Assembly: GCA_024867545.1 (NCBI GenBank)
Contig: JANFNE010000052.1
Location: 310,001 to 374,000 of the forward strand
Direction: 5' to 3'
DNA length: 64,000 nucleotides
From: Phytopythium helicoides
Taxonomy: Eukaryota > Oomycota > Peronosporomycetes > Pythiales > Pythiaceae
Of the stretch, positions 19,621-29,417 are shown piece after piece. The stretch's first letter is position 1. Each line of letters begins with the position of its first letter. The translations under genes were made by a program, and so were the position numbers. Under the pieces are notes generated by a model. That model searched no databases and was not told the DNA's origin. It was given only the letters and a program-made list of their open reading frames with translations.

Positions 19621-20357
19621 CTAGTCGTAGCCTATCACGGAGTCTGTGTTAGACTCGTCAGTTGCATCTTCGCTAAGGAGACCCGTGTGAACATCATTGA
19701 TATTGTCAAAGACTCGAGTTGGTTCTGTGTATTCTATAGGAGGGTAGCGAGTTGCTTGAATCAATTGTTGAGCTAGCAAGATGATTGCTGGAGTCGTGAA
19801 GCCATCGTTGTCGGTGATGTCCACGGTAATGTCCACGCACCAAAACACTACATTTCCCGCCGTCGCTTGTTGCAAAGCGATTGTGTCTGTTGCCTGACGT
19901 AATTACGCTGACCGCCGATGCAGCGTACCTTTCTTAGACCCGCATTCTTTGGGTCAGGAAGGTCCACAATCGCGATTCCATGGACCTTACCCGATGGGTA
20001 CGGGTCCATGGTTCGCTTCCGGTGGACTGCTGCGAGATTACTTCGTAAAACTTGTATCTCGTTCAATAGTGCTTGCTTGGACGACTGGTGAGCCTCAAGC
20101 AGCTTATCGAGCTTCTTGTTGGTCGCACGACCCGACGCGCGAAGAGTCTTCTCCATCGTAGCGATTCGCTCGCTCAGCTGTTGTATGGTTATAGCATGTG
20201 TCTCGTGGACAGAGGCCATTTCCTTGGCGTGCTCAGCAGCTAGATGGCGTTGCTGCTCGCGAAGCCAGTCGTTCTCGTTCTGGAGGCGCGCCGTAAGCTG
20301 GCGCTCAGCGGCCAACTCCGCGAGCGCCGTAACGAGCATTTCTTCTACCGCAACCAT
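19621..20357 (-). pseudogene. Unknown coiled-coil protein, probably frameshifted near the C-terminal domain
   Basis: From MVAVEEMLVTALAELAAERQ (start 20357) there is a strongly charged helical stretch of about 110 residues (LQNENDWLREQQRHLAAEH, IATMEKTLRASG, KKLDKLLEAHQSSK) typical of a coiled coil. It is followed by MDPYPSGKVHGIAIVDLPDP and RKVRCIGGQRNYV. The first frame stops at 19848, but the next frame continues convincingly from about 19890 (ATDTIALQQ, VVFWCVDITVD, LLAQQLIQATRYP) to 19621, so one base has probably been gained or lost. I recognise no family with certainty. It lies in the unique spacer of the palindrome. A larger frame (to 20858) that fuses it to the 289-bp repeat crosses the palindrome junction and is likely fortuitous. 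Confidence 0.45.
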
Positions 20358-21408
20358 GGGGAGAGACTTTTCTTCTGCAAGCCAGAGCCAAATTGCGAGA
20401 AAAACCTTGCTACAAGCGCCCAAAAAACCTAAAACTATTTTCAAACAACAAACGAACTGCCACAGAGCTTCCATGCCACACGCTCTCGGCCATGGAGCTT
20501 CACGCACAAATCGAGCTTGTACAACACGCCGATTGGCACCGACAACACGTAGTAGCGCACCACCCACGTGCTCAGACTGCACGACGCCTTGCTCGCGAGC
20601 TTCAGCGAGCTCTAGAACGGTTCGGCCAGCCGCTTGCCCTCGCAATGCCACTAGTAGCACTCGCACCAGCAGCAAACCTGCCACTTGCACTGCCAACACC
20701 AACACCAGCAGCACCACCGAGTCAAACACCGACACCAGCAGCCACCCGAACTCGCCGGCCGCAACGTACTCGATGCGCCCGCGCAGATCCATGCTACATT
20801 TTCTGGATCCAAGCCGTCGGGCTGTGCACTGCGTGATAATTGATATAAATTTGAACATTTCTGTTATTGTTTCGTTTTATTCGGGGCACTCGGTTTCCAC
20901 GACGTGTGATTTTTGGTATAATTTTATATTTTAGGTTGTTTTGTTGTATGTATCTGTAAATATGATGTAGTTTTATATCCCTTTTGGGGGATATCGCTGT
21001 TCGGTTCATTACTCATAGTACATATTTATCCAATCATATAGCTAGATTCAATGACCAATATCCCAGTTGAGGGATATACATTTCGATCCCGTACACTTCA
21101 GCTCCCAAAGAGTTAATGCCGCGCTAATGCGCGGTGCTAAGCAGCGCGTCCTGTCGAGCATCCAATGCCTCTCCACATCCTGCGGCATGACCATCTAGTC
21201 AACACGCTCGAGTCTTCCATTGGGAGCTTCACTCACTCATTGGTCGGGACTTTCAACTCGGGATTCACGAGTCCGACCCTCCTCGTAGCCCACAGCAACC
21301 ACGTGCGAGCCTCACGGCGAGGTGCGCTCGGTCCGTTGTCATTTCCAAATTATCCCACCGACACTTCCATCCTCTCAAGGCTCATTCCTCTCAGCACTCA
21401 CGGCCAAG

Positions 21409-22411
21409 ATGCCTGCAACCACCATCCCGAGCACCTACCGCGCATACCAGTACCACCAGTACGGACCCCTCGACAAGTCGCTCAAGCTCAACGAGAACGT
21501 CAAGCAGCGACAGCTCGCTGCCTCCCAAGTCCGCCTCCACGTCAAGACCGCGTCTGTCAACCCCATCGACTACATCCTCGTTGAGCAGGGCAACAACATC
21601 CTGCGCGAGGCGCCGCCACCGACAGCCGAGTCACCCCTTCGGCTTTGGCTTTGACGTCGCTGGCACCATCGTCGAGGTCGGGAGCGACGTGAAGGACTAC
21701 AAGGTCGGAGACGACGTGTTCGCCATGGCTCCGTGGAACGGGTTCGGTACCGTCAGCGAGTACATTGCCATCGACACGTCCGTGCTGGCGCGGAAGCCGA
21801 CCAACGTGTCGTTCGAGCAGGCTGGCGGCGCTCCGCTCGCAGCTCTCATGAGCTACCAGGCGCTGTTCCAGCACGGGAAATTGGAGGCTGGCCAGACAGT
21901 GCTCATCCTCGGAGGCAGCAGCTCCACGGGAGGGTTCGCCGTCCAATTGGCCAAGTCGGTCGGCGCCACGGTCATCACGACGGCGAGCGCGGCGAACACG
22001 GAGTTCGTCAAGTCGCTCGGCGCCGACCAGGTGATCGACTACAAGTCGCAGAAGTGGGCCGACATTCTGGAGCAGCACTCGGTCGACGTGCTGTACGACT
22101 GCGGCGTAGAGGCGGACGCGTGGAACACGGGAGCGCAGAAGGTGCTCAAGGCCAACACGGGTCGCTACGTGACGCTGTGGCCGGAGCCGGAGCCGGTGCG
22201 TGAGGCCGAGTTCGGAGCCATCAACGTGGGCTACATTTTCGTGCAGCCGTCGGGCGAGCACTTGGAGAAGGTGGCGGCGCTCATGGGTAGCGGTAAGGTG
22301 AAGACTCCTGTGGACTCTGTGGTGGAGTTCGAGGAGCTGAGCTCTGCTATCGCTCGCGTGCAGTCGCGTCGTGCGCGTGGCAAGGTCGTTGTGCGCATTG
22401 CCAGTGAGTGA
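21409..22411 (+). pseudogene. Quinone oxidoreductase copy F, one +1 frameshift
   Basis: Start MPATTIPSTYRAYQ as in the other copies, but the frame breaks at about 21631-21637. There F reads GAGTCACCCCTTCGG where E reads GAGTCTCCCTTCGG and A/C read GAGCACCCCTTCGG. After the break the remaining 250 codons are intact in the next frame to VVVRIASE. Upstream of the break F has VKQRQLAASQ (A/C type); downstream it has ELSSAI (B/D/E type). The break therefore sits at a junction between two copy types and may have arisen by unequal gene conversion. As written, the product would be truncated after about 80 residues. Confidence 0.8.
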
Positions 22412-23014
22412 GGCAAAGCCATGAGGAGTTACTGTAGCTGCGAGTTGGGACCGCCAGAAGAAGGAGTTGAAGTGTGTGCTTGAGGCTCCCTGTCTGTAGT
22501 CAAATATGACGTAGCAGATTCGCACTGCATCAACTGTTCTGGTTCCATTTGGCAATTGCTCATTGTGCGTCTCAGTCAATCCTTATTTGTGTAGCTGGAT
22601 CCTCACCACTCGACGAATCATTCCATGACGAGCCAGAAGTTGAGCAGTCTCAACCTGCTTGTGTCGTCGCTCTCCTCGCAATTCTTCGGCGACTCTCTCC
22701 GTTCACCAAAGTTCGTGCAAGAATGCGGTTCCGACTCAAAACAATTGCACAGCGCTGAATCCTGTCGACTGAAGCAGCGACCTGGAGTTTCTCGTTCTCC
22801 GTCTTCTTGTCAACGAACTAACCAAAGAGAGGATATCGAGTCGAAAATGTCAATCGACTTCATGGGTGCACTGCAGTACTGGATCCAGTTGGGAAACCAC
22901 ATTTATGCACAGTTACGTCAGCTATTTTTGTCAGGGCGAGATGAAAGATGAAAAAAAGTCAAATTGCCAGCATATGGGCAAGTTGAACTGTTGTGAAGTT
23001 CAGCAAACCTCAGT

Positions 23015-23593
23015 GGGAACTTCTTCTGGTGGTTGACGAGGCGCATACTCAATATTGCCACGATGCCAAAAAACACGATGAAGACCAGCACAATGATGAA
23101 ATTCTGCGTGGTCTCGTCGTGCTTCATGCTGAAGAACACTTCCATCGTGTAGAACTTTACCGTGCCATTGCCTATCAACACGAGCGCTACCTCCAGCCGA
23201 GCTCCGACCCGACTTTTTTTTAACGCTCCCGTGGTCTCGTTGAACACTGGCGTCGTGGAGCAATCGCTGAATACGAGCGCGCCGGAAATTGCACTCGAGT
23301 AGTACAGCGGGTTGAGATAGTAGAGTCACTTGTATCCGATCGGGATGGCTGAGTTTGAAAGGTTGAAGCTCGTGAAGACTGCGAAAATGTTAGTCAGCAG
23401 CATTCCCATGACGCTGTCCACTTCTTCCGTAGGCATCAGGACTGCGGACAACTGTCCCATGAATGTCACCAGAAAGGCAAATAGCGAGAAGTCGTTCCAT
23501 ACGACTATGGGTGGCATTGCCCACACCCAGAAAACCAATAATTGAATAGAAGATGACGGCCAAGTACTGGCTGTCAGAACTCAACAGTTGTCT
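23015..23593 (-). pseudogene. PDR-type ABC transporter, C-terminal fragment (copy 4)
   Basis: Mirror copy of relic 3. On the minus strand it shows VWAMPPIVVWNDFSLFAFLV, FMGQLSAVLMPTEEV, IPIGYK-stop (TGA at 23326-23328 in place of the conserved Trp), then the FYTMEVFFSMKHDETTQNF and NHQKK part in another frame after the A-run. It has MGQL where copy 3 has MGKL; the PDR family normally has MGQ, so copy 4 keeps the older state there. Confidence 0.75.
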
Positions 23594-24515
23594 TAGAAGG
23601 ATCGGTGCGAGTGATGGAGCGCTGCATACTATTAGCGCGAATGGTTCGGCGGTGCTACCATCGGGCGTGCAGATGGCGTCGACAACATTCAGCTGGACAA
23701 GCTCCTGCGCAGATTGAAAATCAATCTGCATTCATGCAAACTTAGTTGACTCGGGCTTGCTATGGTTATCAAACTGCAATGCTTGGTCTTGATCAAGAGC
23801 ACGACTGGAATCATTGCCATGAAAATGAAAGAAGCGGTTGTATTCACGGGCATAGTTTTACTCAAAGAATTTGCTTCGAAGGCGAGAAATGACGGGTAGT
23901 CTGGCCGTCGTAAGTGTTGGAGATGCCGTGACAATTGACCTGTAGTTCCAACTCATACCTATATGCACACGTCCTAGGGAAACAGTAAGCCATGTGGGCA
24001 GCCTAGAACGCCTATGCTATCAGAGTTCTAAGCAAGACAATGCCGTTGTCCCGAGCTTCTACACTACTCTCTGGGAAAACAACGACGAGTGCCAAGCAGT
24101 CAGCGCCGAATTCACACGGTGATGACCAATCTGGTGAAGACGGTAAGCACACTCGCGAGGCTCTACATATCCACCTCTTTCCAGATGATGTCGACATCGG
24201 CAGACTCTCAGCAGACGCGACTCAGCTATGCCGTAAGCAGTTCTTGCGAAGTAGAGCAACAATCAGCTCATGGTAATTGCCTCTCTGACTACTTTAGGCA
24301 GTCTCCTTGTAGTTTGCTACCATGAAACTGCGTCGTGGGCTCAGATCTACCTGGGCGGTGGTCGGCGTGGGTAGATCTTCATCTGTACGGCGGTGATAAA
24401 TGAATGCAAGCCTCGTACAGAAGACGTACTCGACAATCATCCGCTCACACTATCAGCAGTGTGTAGCCCTATGATGACCTCGCCGGAACTCACCCACCAA
24501 GTAGCACAGTGCAAC

Positions 24516-24576
24516 GAGATGGGGATTTGCTGTTCGTCGATCAAGGTTTTGATAGACGAACAGCAAAACCCATCTC
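24516..24576. other. 61-nt hairpin (mirror copy)
   Basis: Same imperfect inverted repeat as at 14753-14813, GAGATGGG to CCCATCTC, with the same mismatches in mirror orientation. It lies about 390 bases upstream of protease T2, as its twin does for T1. Confidence 0.6.
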
Positions 24577-24905
24577 ATTTATTGACTTAAACTGAGTGAA
24601 TGGATGTACAGCAGACAGGCCGAGTATCAAAGCTGCCATAGTACGCGCCCATTGCAGCGAACAAACTGCATCTGATAACGAGTTACTTACGGTCGGATAC
24701 CGAGCACATCCTGGTGCGTTGATCGCTAATCTGCTTGCTCAAACACCCCTTCTATGCGGTGATCGAGATCTTGCCAAGGGCTCTGCTTCATACAAGCCAG
24801 AGCTCGATTCGGAGTTCGTCTACACTAGGAGAGTCACAGGGAGAAAAAGCCTGCACTAGATGCAGCACACCTACTTGTAGGCGACCAAACGCGCTCGACC
24901 CAAGA

Positions 24906-24922
24906 GCTCATTCCCAAATTGG
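24906..24922 (+). promoter_or_regulatory. Inr/FPR-like core promoter of protease T2
   Basis: GCTCATTCCCAAATTGG, 41 bases before the T2 start codon, matches the oomycete initiator/flanking-promoter arrangement and is identical to the element of T1. Confidence 0.55.
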
Positions 24923-24962
24923 TCGTCTTCCCCACAGAAGCCCTTCCACTTCCACGATCAAG

Positions 24963-25784
24963 ATGAAGGTCTTCGCCACCGTCCTCAGCGTCGCAGCCGC
25001 CGTCATGGCGAGCTCGGTCGCCGCTGACCCACTCACCGTCGACGAGTACCTCGCTCTCTCGACCAACTCGACTGCGTCCTCGGGTGACATCGACACGCTC
25101 ATCCTCGGCGGCACCACCGTTCCTATCGGTGACAAGACGTACACGGTCGGCATCCGCGATTCCAAGGCTGGCGCCGACTTCTGTGGTGGCTCTCTCATCA
25201 CTCCCAAGCATGTGCTCACCGCTGCTCACTGCTATGGCGGTATCGCGTATGTGTCGGTCGGAACTCACTACACGAGTGGCACCCAGGATGGCGAGCAGAT
25301 CAGGGTCGTCAAGCAGACCAGACACCCAAACTACGTCTCGAGGACTAAGTCATACGACTTCCTCGTGCTCGAGCTCGAGACTGCCAGCAAGTTCACCCCT
25401 GTGGCGCTCGCTGCCGCCGATGACTCGGACTACGTCGTTGGTGCTACTGCCACCGTCATGGGATGGGGCGACACGTCGGAGAACGGTAACGCCCCCACGG
25501 TGCTCAAGCGTGTGGATGTGCCGATCGTGAGTGACTCGGCTTGTGCCAAGGTGCTCTCCATCGACAGCACCATGCTGTGTGCTGGTGGCAAGGCCAACAA
25601 GGACTCGTGCCAGGGTGACTCGGGCGGCCCGCTCATCATCGAGGGTGCGTCGGAGGACACGCTGATTGGTGTGGTGAGCTGGGGCAACGGTTGCGGTCGC
25701 GCCGGCTACCCTGGTGTGTACGGCCGCGTGTCGAAGGTCCGCTCGTGGCTCGCGTCGGTGGCTCCGGGTACCACCTTCCGCTAA
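24963..25784 (+). CDS. Secreted trypsin-like serine protease (T2)
   Basis: S1-family protease of 273 residues, twin of T1. The signal peptide is MKVFATVLSVAAAVMASSVAA, and the mature start is probably ILGG. Triad His89, Asp132, Ser220; Asp214 in the S1 pocket predicts trypsin-like specificity. Six cysteines are in the usual positions (FCGG, AAHC, ACAK, MLCAGG, DSCQGD, NGCG). It differs from T1 mainly in two surface stretches: HCYGG against HCTAGG beside the catalytic His, and GDTSENGNAP against GVTTEDGSQP in the loop after WG, plus GCGRAGYPGVYGRVSK against GCGLAGYPGVYARVSR near the end. Such clustered differences between otherwise near-identical genes suggest functional loop divergence. Likely secreted to degrade host or substrate protein. 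Confidence 0.9.
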   Translation: MKVFATVLSVAAAVMASSVAADPLTVDEYLALSTNSTASSGDIDTLILGGTTVPIGDKTYTVGIRDSKAGADFCGGSLITPKHVLTAAHCYGGIAYVSVGTHYTSGTQDGEQIRVVKQTRHPNYVSRTKSYDFLVLELETASKFTPVALAAADDSDYVVGATATVMGWGDTSENGNAPTVLKRVDVPIVSDSACAKVLSIDSTMLCAGGKANKDSCQGDSGGPLIIEGASEDTLIGVVSWGNGCGRAGYPGVYGRVSKVRSWLASVAPGTTFR

Positions 25785-26185
25785 ATTGTTGGTGTGTAGG
25801 TGTTGCTTGTCAACACATTGGTTTTGCAGTGCGTGCATGCTCTCCCCGGCGTTAACGGAATCCCAAACATGAAAGCGTCGTCAATGTTTCCCAATCGGTG
25901 TTGAACGGATTTTTTTTTTTGTGCACTGATGATAAACTACGAAACCCAGCGCACCTCGCCAGCAACTAAAAGTTTCACATTCAAGAGTCGGTCGCTCACA
26001 TGGTGATGCCTGGGACTGAGCCATGCCCCTCATGGGGCGGAGATGCAGCTACGACAGATCAACTCCGACGCCCACGGTCACCAAAAGAGCCAAGTGCAAT
26101 TTTTCACGACGTCATAGGCATTCATTTCGTCCTGCGGTTTTAATGCGAATGTTTTAGAGCTAGCCATACCCACCAGGATTTCGAA

Positions 26186-27833
26186 ATATGCAGTCAGCTT
26201 CGCTGTTGGCGTCTCCAGCTCAGCATGCGAACGTCACCCAGTGAATTGACGGGACCGTGAGCTACACACCCAGGTGACGCATGGGACTTTCAAGACCGTC
26301 CATATTGCAGCCATGCAGAAGGAAATCCGAGGAGTCCGGCATCTGCGGTTTCAGGCTCTGGACCTCGCGAGAAGTCAGCACCGCACGTTCTCATTGCGTG
26401 TTCATTGCGACACTGTCGCAATGCAACGTGACGTCCTGGAGCCGTTCGCGGCGCATCCTTTAGTAACGGTTCGGTCTCCGCCGCCCAGACTTTTTACAAA
26501 TATGTCGTAACACTTTATATTGCGTCGAGCGAGCTCAGCTAAAGAGCTTGCAAAATTTGATCCCGAACGCTCTCTGCTTCGCGATAAGCAGAGATGCCAA
26601 ATGTCAAACTCATGATGTTGGGACTGTCCTTGCGGGCTCTACAGAGATCAGGCAAGTTCGACAGGCTTCTGAGCTCTGAGCAGCAGAGAACGCTCTGGAG
26701 ATTGATTTCTCCTCGAACAGCCACACACGAGTCAGGTCCCTCCTCTCCTCCGCTCCGGCCCGAAGCAGCTCGCGACCACCGTTGCGATTAATTCATCTTC
26801 ATGTCCCCTTTGAACCCCCTCCGGGTCAGGACACGTCAACACTACAGGCTGGCCCTCGCCGCGCGTCGGGCTCATTTACACGAGCCTGTCCTCCCTGCTG
26901 TCGCCTGCTGCTGTGTGCAAATGATAGCGCTGCCCACCTGGACACTTCAACGACCACGGGAGTAGAAACAGGGAGCCCAGCTTGAAGCTCTATAAGTTTA
27001 CCGATACCAGACGGTACAGTACACTTCAACTGCTGCCTGTGTGCGGTGCTGAAAATGCACGAGCGTACGGTAGATATTTGCACTCCGCGGCGCGCTGAAC
27101 TCTCGAAACGCTCGTCGGTTGCAATGCATTCGGTCGTCACGTCGTCCCTGAGCTGCTGGGCGAATGCTCGTTTGCGATCTACCGTACTGCCTGCATCGCG
27201 TGTGTTTCCTGTAGCCAGATTGCAGTGTAGGTATGCTGCAGGGTGAAGTGCTTTCGTCGTCGCGAGCGCGAGATAACAGAGGTGCGCGCTGTCGCGGGCT
27301 GAGAAAAGTGCTGTACCGGTGGCGCCGCCAGGCCTGGCCCCCAGCCTGACTCCTCTGCATCCATCCTCATCTGGTCTAGCGCTCGCTAGTGTGCGCACGA
27401 AAGGGTGCGGCGCAGGGATGGGGCCACGTACCTGCCCGTCCGCCCGTCCGCATGTTGCATGGTCCATCCCCAGCATCGCGCCACCGTGTGCGCGTCTTGA
27501 GCGCATGCATCCTCGCTTCTCTCTCGTGCCGAAAGCCCACAGGAACCTACGGTACGGTACACCCGCGCGCTGAAACCGCAGCTCCTCAAGCCGCGGACGT
27601 CGAGCGGTTCGGCAGGTATCAACTTTGACGGCCGGGCCTTTCCGGGGCCCATCCCCGCCGCTTCCTGGCTCGAATCAAAAGATCCCGGGGCAAAAGGGTG
27701 TGAAGATTGCGTACCGTAGCCTTCGCCTCGCTCGCATCCATCCGCGGCGCCGTCCGCAGCCGTCCGCAGCCGTCCGCAGTCCTCAATTTCCCGCCGTCCA
27801 CACACTCCGTCCGCTCCGCCCACTCCGCCCAGC
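26186..27833. other. 1.65-kb intergenic region upstream of the HSF gene
   Basis: No gene is supported here: open frames are short, on both strands, and of skewed composition. Repeated occurrences of TACGGTA or its complement (for example near 27066, 27180, 27551 and 27713) are the only regular feature. The left end borders the palindrome arm, and the right end is the presumed 5' untranslated region of the HSF gene. Confidence 0.5.
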
Positions 27834-28964
27834 ATGGTCGTGGCCGCCCGGCGCGCGCCGTCCTCACCGTCCGCGTCCGCGTCCACAACCGCGTCCGCAA
27901 CCGCGTCCACAGCGTCCACCACCGCGTCCGCACCAGCCGCCAAGGTCCCAAAGTTCCTGCGGTCGCTGTACGCGATCCTGCAGACGGAGGACCGGTCGAT
28001 CGTGGCGTGGGTGCAGAACCAGGAGCTGGTGCCGAACCGCCTGACGGCCTTCCACATCCTCGACATGGCGCGCTTCGAGCGCGAGATCCTGCCAAAGTAC
28101 TTCAAGCACCAGAAGTTCGCGAGCTTCCAGCGCCAGCTCAACAACTTCGGCTTCCGCAAGTGGACCAAGACGCAGTCCAGCGGCGTCTGCACCTTCAGCC
28201 ACAACTGCTTCCCGCCCGACGCAGAGCGCGCCGCCGTGCGCGACCACTGGCGCATGCGCAGCCCGCTGCCCAACGCGCCGCTCAACGGCTCGGCGCCACC
28301 GAGGCGCATCGTCGGCAACGGCATCACCAAGGCCGACCGGAAGAAGCAGCAGCGGCTCGCCAAGCTCTCGGCGGCTGCGGACGCTTGCAGCAGCCCCGCG
28401 GCCAGCGCGGCGCCATCGCTGAGCCACCAGCCCACCACCAAGCGCCTCGCGCGCCCAGGAGACCTCGCGGGGCTCGAGGCCTTTTGCGACGACGCCATCA
28501 AGCAGCAGCCCACGCCCACGGCATTCGTGCTGCCGCCGCTGCCAGCTCACGCGCTCATCACGCCACGCACCAGCGGCTTCCTGCTGTCTGCGCTCGGCCT
28601 CCCGCCGCAGCACGAGGTGGACGCCGCGCCCGTCGGCAGCTTCCGACACTCGCTCATGGGGCTCAAGCCGCTTGACGAGGTCGCCAAACCGCCCGTGACG
28701 CCGTTTGCACCCTCGGACGCCGCCATGACCGGCGCGTTCCTTGAGCCGTGGATGTGGGACGCCCACGCGCCTGGCATGGACCTGGGCGCGATCCCCATGG
28801 AGATGAACTGGCAGGACAGCGCACTGCCGTCCCCGCGGCTCATGCAGACGCAGCCGACCACGCTCCACCAGCCGCTGAGGCACCACCTGCTCCACCTGCA
28901 CGACCGCCCGTCGGCCTCTGGCGTCGAGGACCTCGGCCTCGACACGCTGCTCTTCGTCGAGTGA
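27834..28964 (+). CDS. Heat shock factor-type transcription factor
   Basis: 376 residues. After a Ser/Thr/Ala-rich N terminus, residues about 37-132 form an HSF-type DNA-binding domain: KVPKFLRSLYAILQTED, then ARFEREILPKYFKHQKFASF, the recognition helix SFQRQLNNFGFRKW and CTFSHNCF. The helix sequence FxSFxRQLNxYGFxK is the HSF hallmark, here with Phe for Tyr. The usual heptad-repeat oligomerisation region directly after the domain is not evident; a basic patch (RKKQQRLAKL) follows instead. The rest is Pro/Ala/Leu-rich and may be an activation region. The single ATG fits; the frame is intact and uninterrupted. Stramenopiles have expanded HSF sets, so this need not be the master heat-shock regulator. 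Confidence 0.88.
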   Translation: MVVAARRAPSSPSASASTTASATASTASTTASAPAAKVPKFLRSLYAILQTEDRSIVAWVQNQELVPNRLTAFHILDMARFEREILPKYFKHQKFASFQRQLNNFGFRKWTKTQSSGVCTFSHNCFPPDAERAAVRDHWRMRSPLPNAPLNGSAPPRRIVGNGITKADRKKQQRLAKLSAAADACSSPAASAAPSLSHQPTTKRLARPGDLAGLEAFCDDAIKQQPTPTAFVLPPLPAHALITPRTSGFLLSALGLPPQHEVDAAPVGSFRHSLMGLKPLDEVAKPPVTPFAPSDAAMTGAFLEPWMWDAHAPGMDLGAIPMEMNWQDSALPSPRLMQTQPTTLHQPLRHHLLHLHDRPSASGVEDLGLDTLLFVE

Positions 28965-29240
28965 GCCGCGCAGACCCCAACGCTGCGAGCTCCTCGTGCG
29001 CAGCGTACCTTCCTCACCCTCCAAGCACCTCCACCTCCTCCAGAGCCCCATTATTTTGCTGCTGCTTTTTGCCATCGATGTCGGCGTGTAGTGTAGATAG
29101 AACGACGCAATCACCAAACAACGGATCTAGTGACCGCATCACTCGAGCATTGCATTGCTTCGCCTCTCCTCTCCTCCATCTCCTGCTGCTCCACCTCGTT
29201 CTCATCGTCTCAGGGTTGAAGCGGCCGTAGCTGCTCGTCC

Positions 29241-29417
29241 TCACGCCTCGGGAGCTGCTACTGGACCAGAGTTTTGACCGGAAGCTGCGCGAACGGAGAC
29301 GACGCCCTCGCCGTCGCACTGCTCGCATGTCTTCTCCATGCGCACGAGCCCCTTGTTGTGCGTCGTCACCTCCACGCGGTGGCCCTGGCACCGCGGACAC
29401 ACGCGGATCCTCTCCAT
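29241..29417 (-). CDS. Small CxxCxG zinc-finger protein (DnaJ-like)
   Basis: A 58-residue frame starting MERIRVCPRCQGHRVEV. It has two CxxCxG-type knuckles, CPRCQG at 7-12 and CEQCDGEG at 31-38, separated by about 20 residues. This is half of the zinc-binding arrangement of the DnaJ cysteine-rich domain, as in small DnaJ-like thiol-disulfide chaperones. The remainder is a short polar tail. No J domain is near. The regular CxxCxG spacing makes chance unlikely, although the gene is short and I cannot confirm expression. It lies between the HSF gene (opposite strand) and the kinase gene. Confidence 0.55.
   Translation of the reverse strand: MERIRVCPRCQGHRVEVTTHNKGLVRMEKTCEQCDGEGVVSVRAASGQNSGPVAAPEA

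Larger units (their letters stand above)
20501..26185. repeat. Right arm of about 13-kb palindrome
   Basis: Inverted counterpart of 13,140-18,820. The inner border is sharp: similarity begins with CACGCACAAA at 20501, opposite TTTGTGCGTG at 18811-18820. The outer border fades near 26,185 after several substitutions. It contains one repeat unit, the AT-rich dyads, QOR F, an ABC relic, the hairpin and protease T2. The 1.68-kb spacer between the arms (18,821-20,500) holds the remaining tandem units and the coiled-coil gene. Confidence 0.85.

Noticed and set aside
22625..22951. 108-codon frame downstream of QOR F, also open at 16371-16697 and 12486-12812
   Set aside because: These copies are near-identical DNA, so openness is inherited; the diverged relative near copy C has many replacement changes and no family match.
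13542..25784. Protease twins as glucanase-inhibitor proteins
   Set aside because: Those homologs have a mutated catalytic triad, while both genes here keep His, Asp and Ser.
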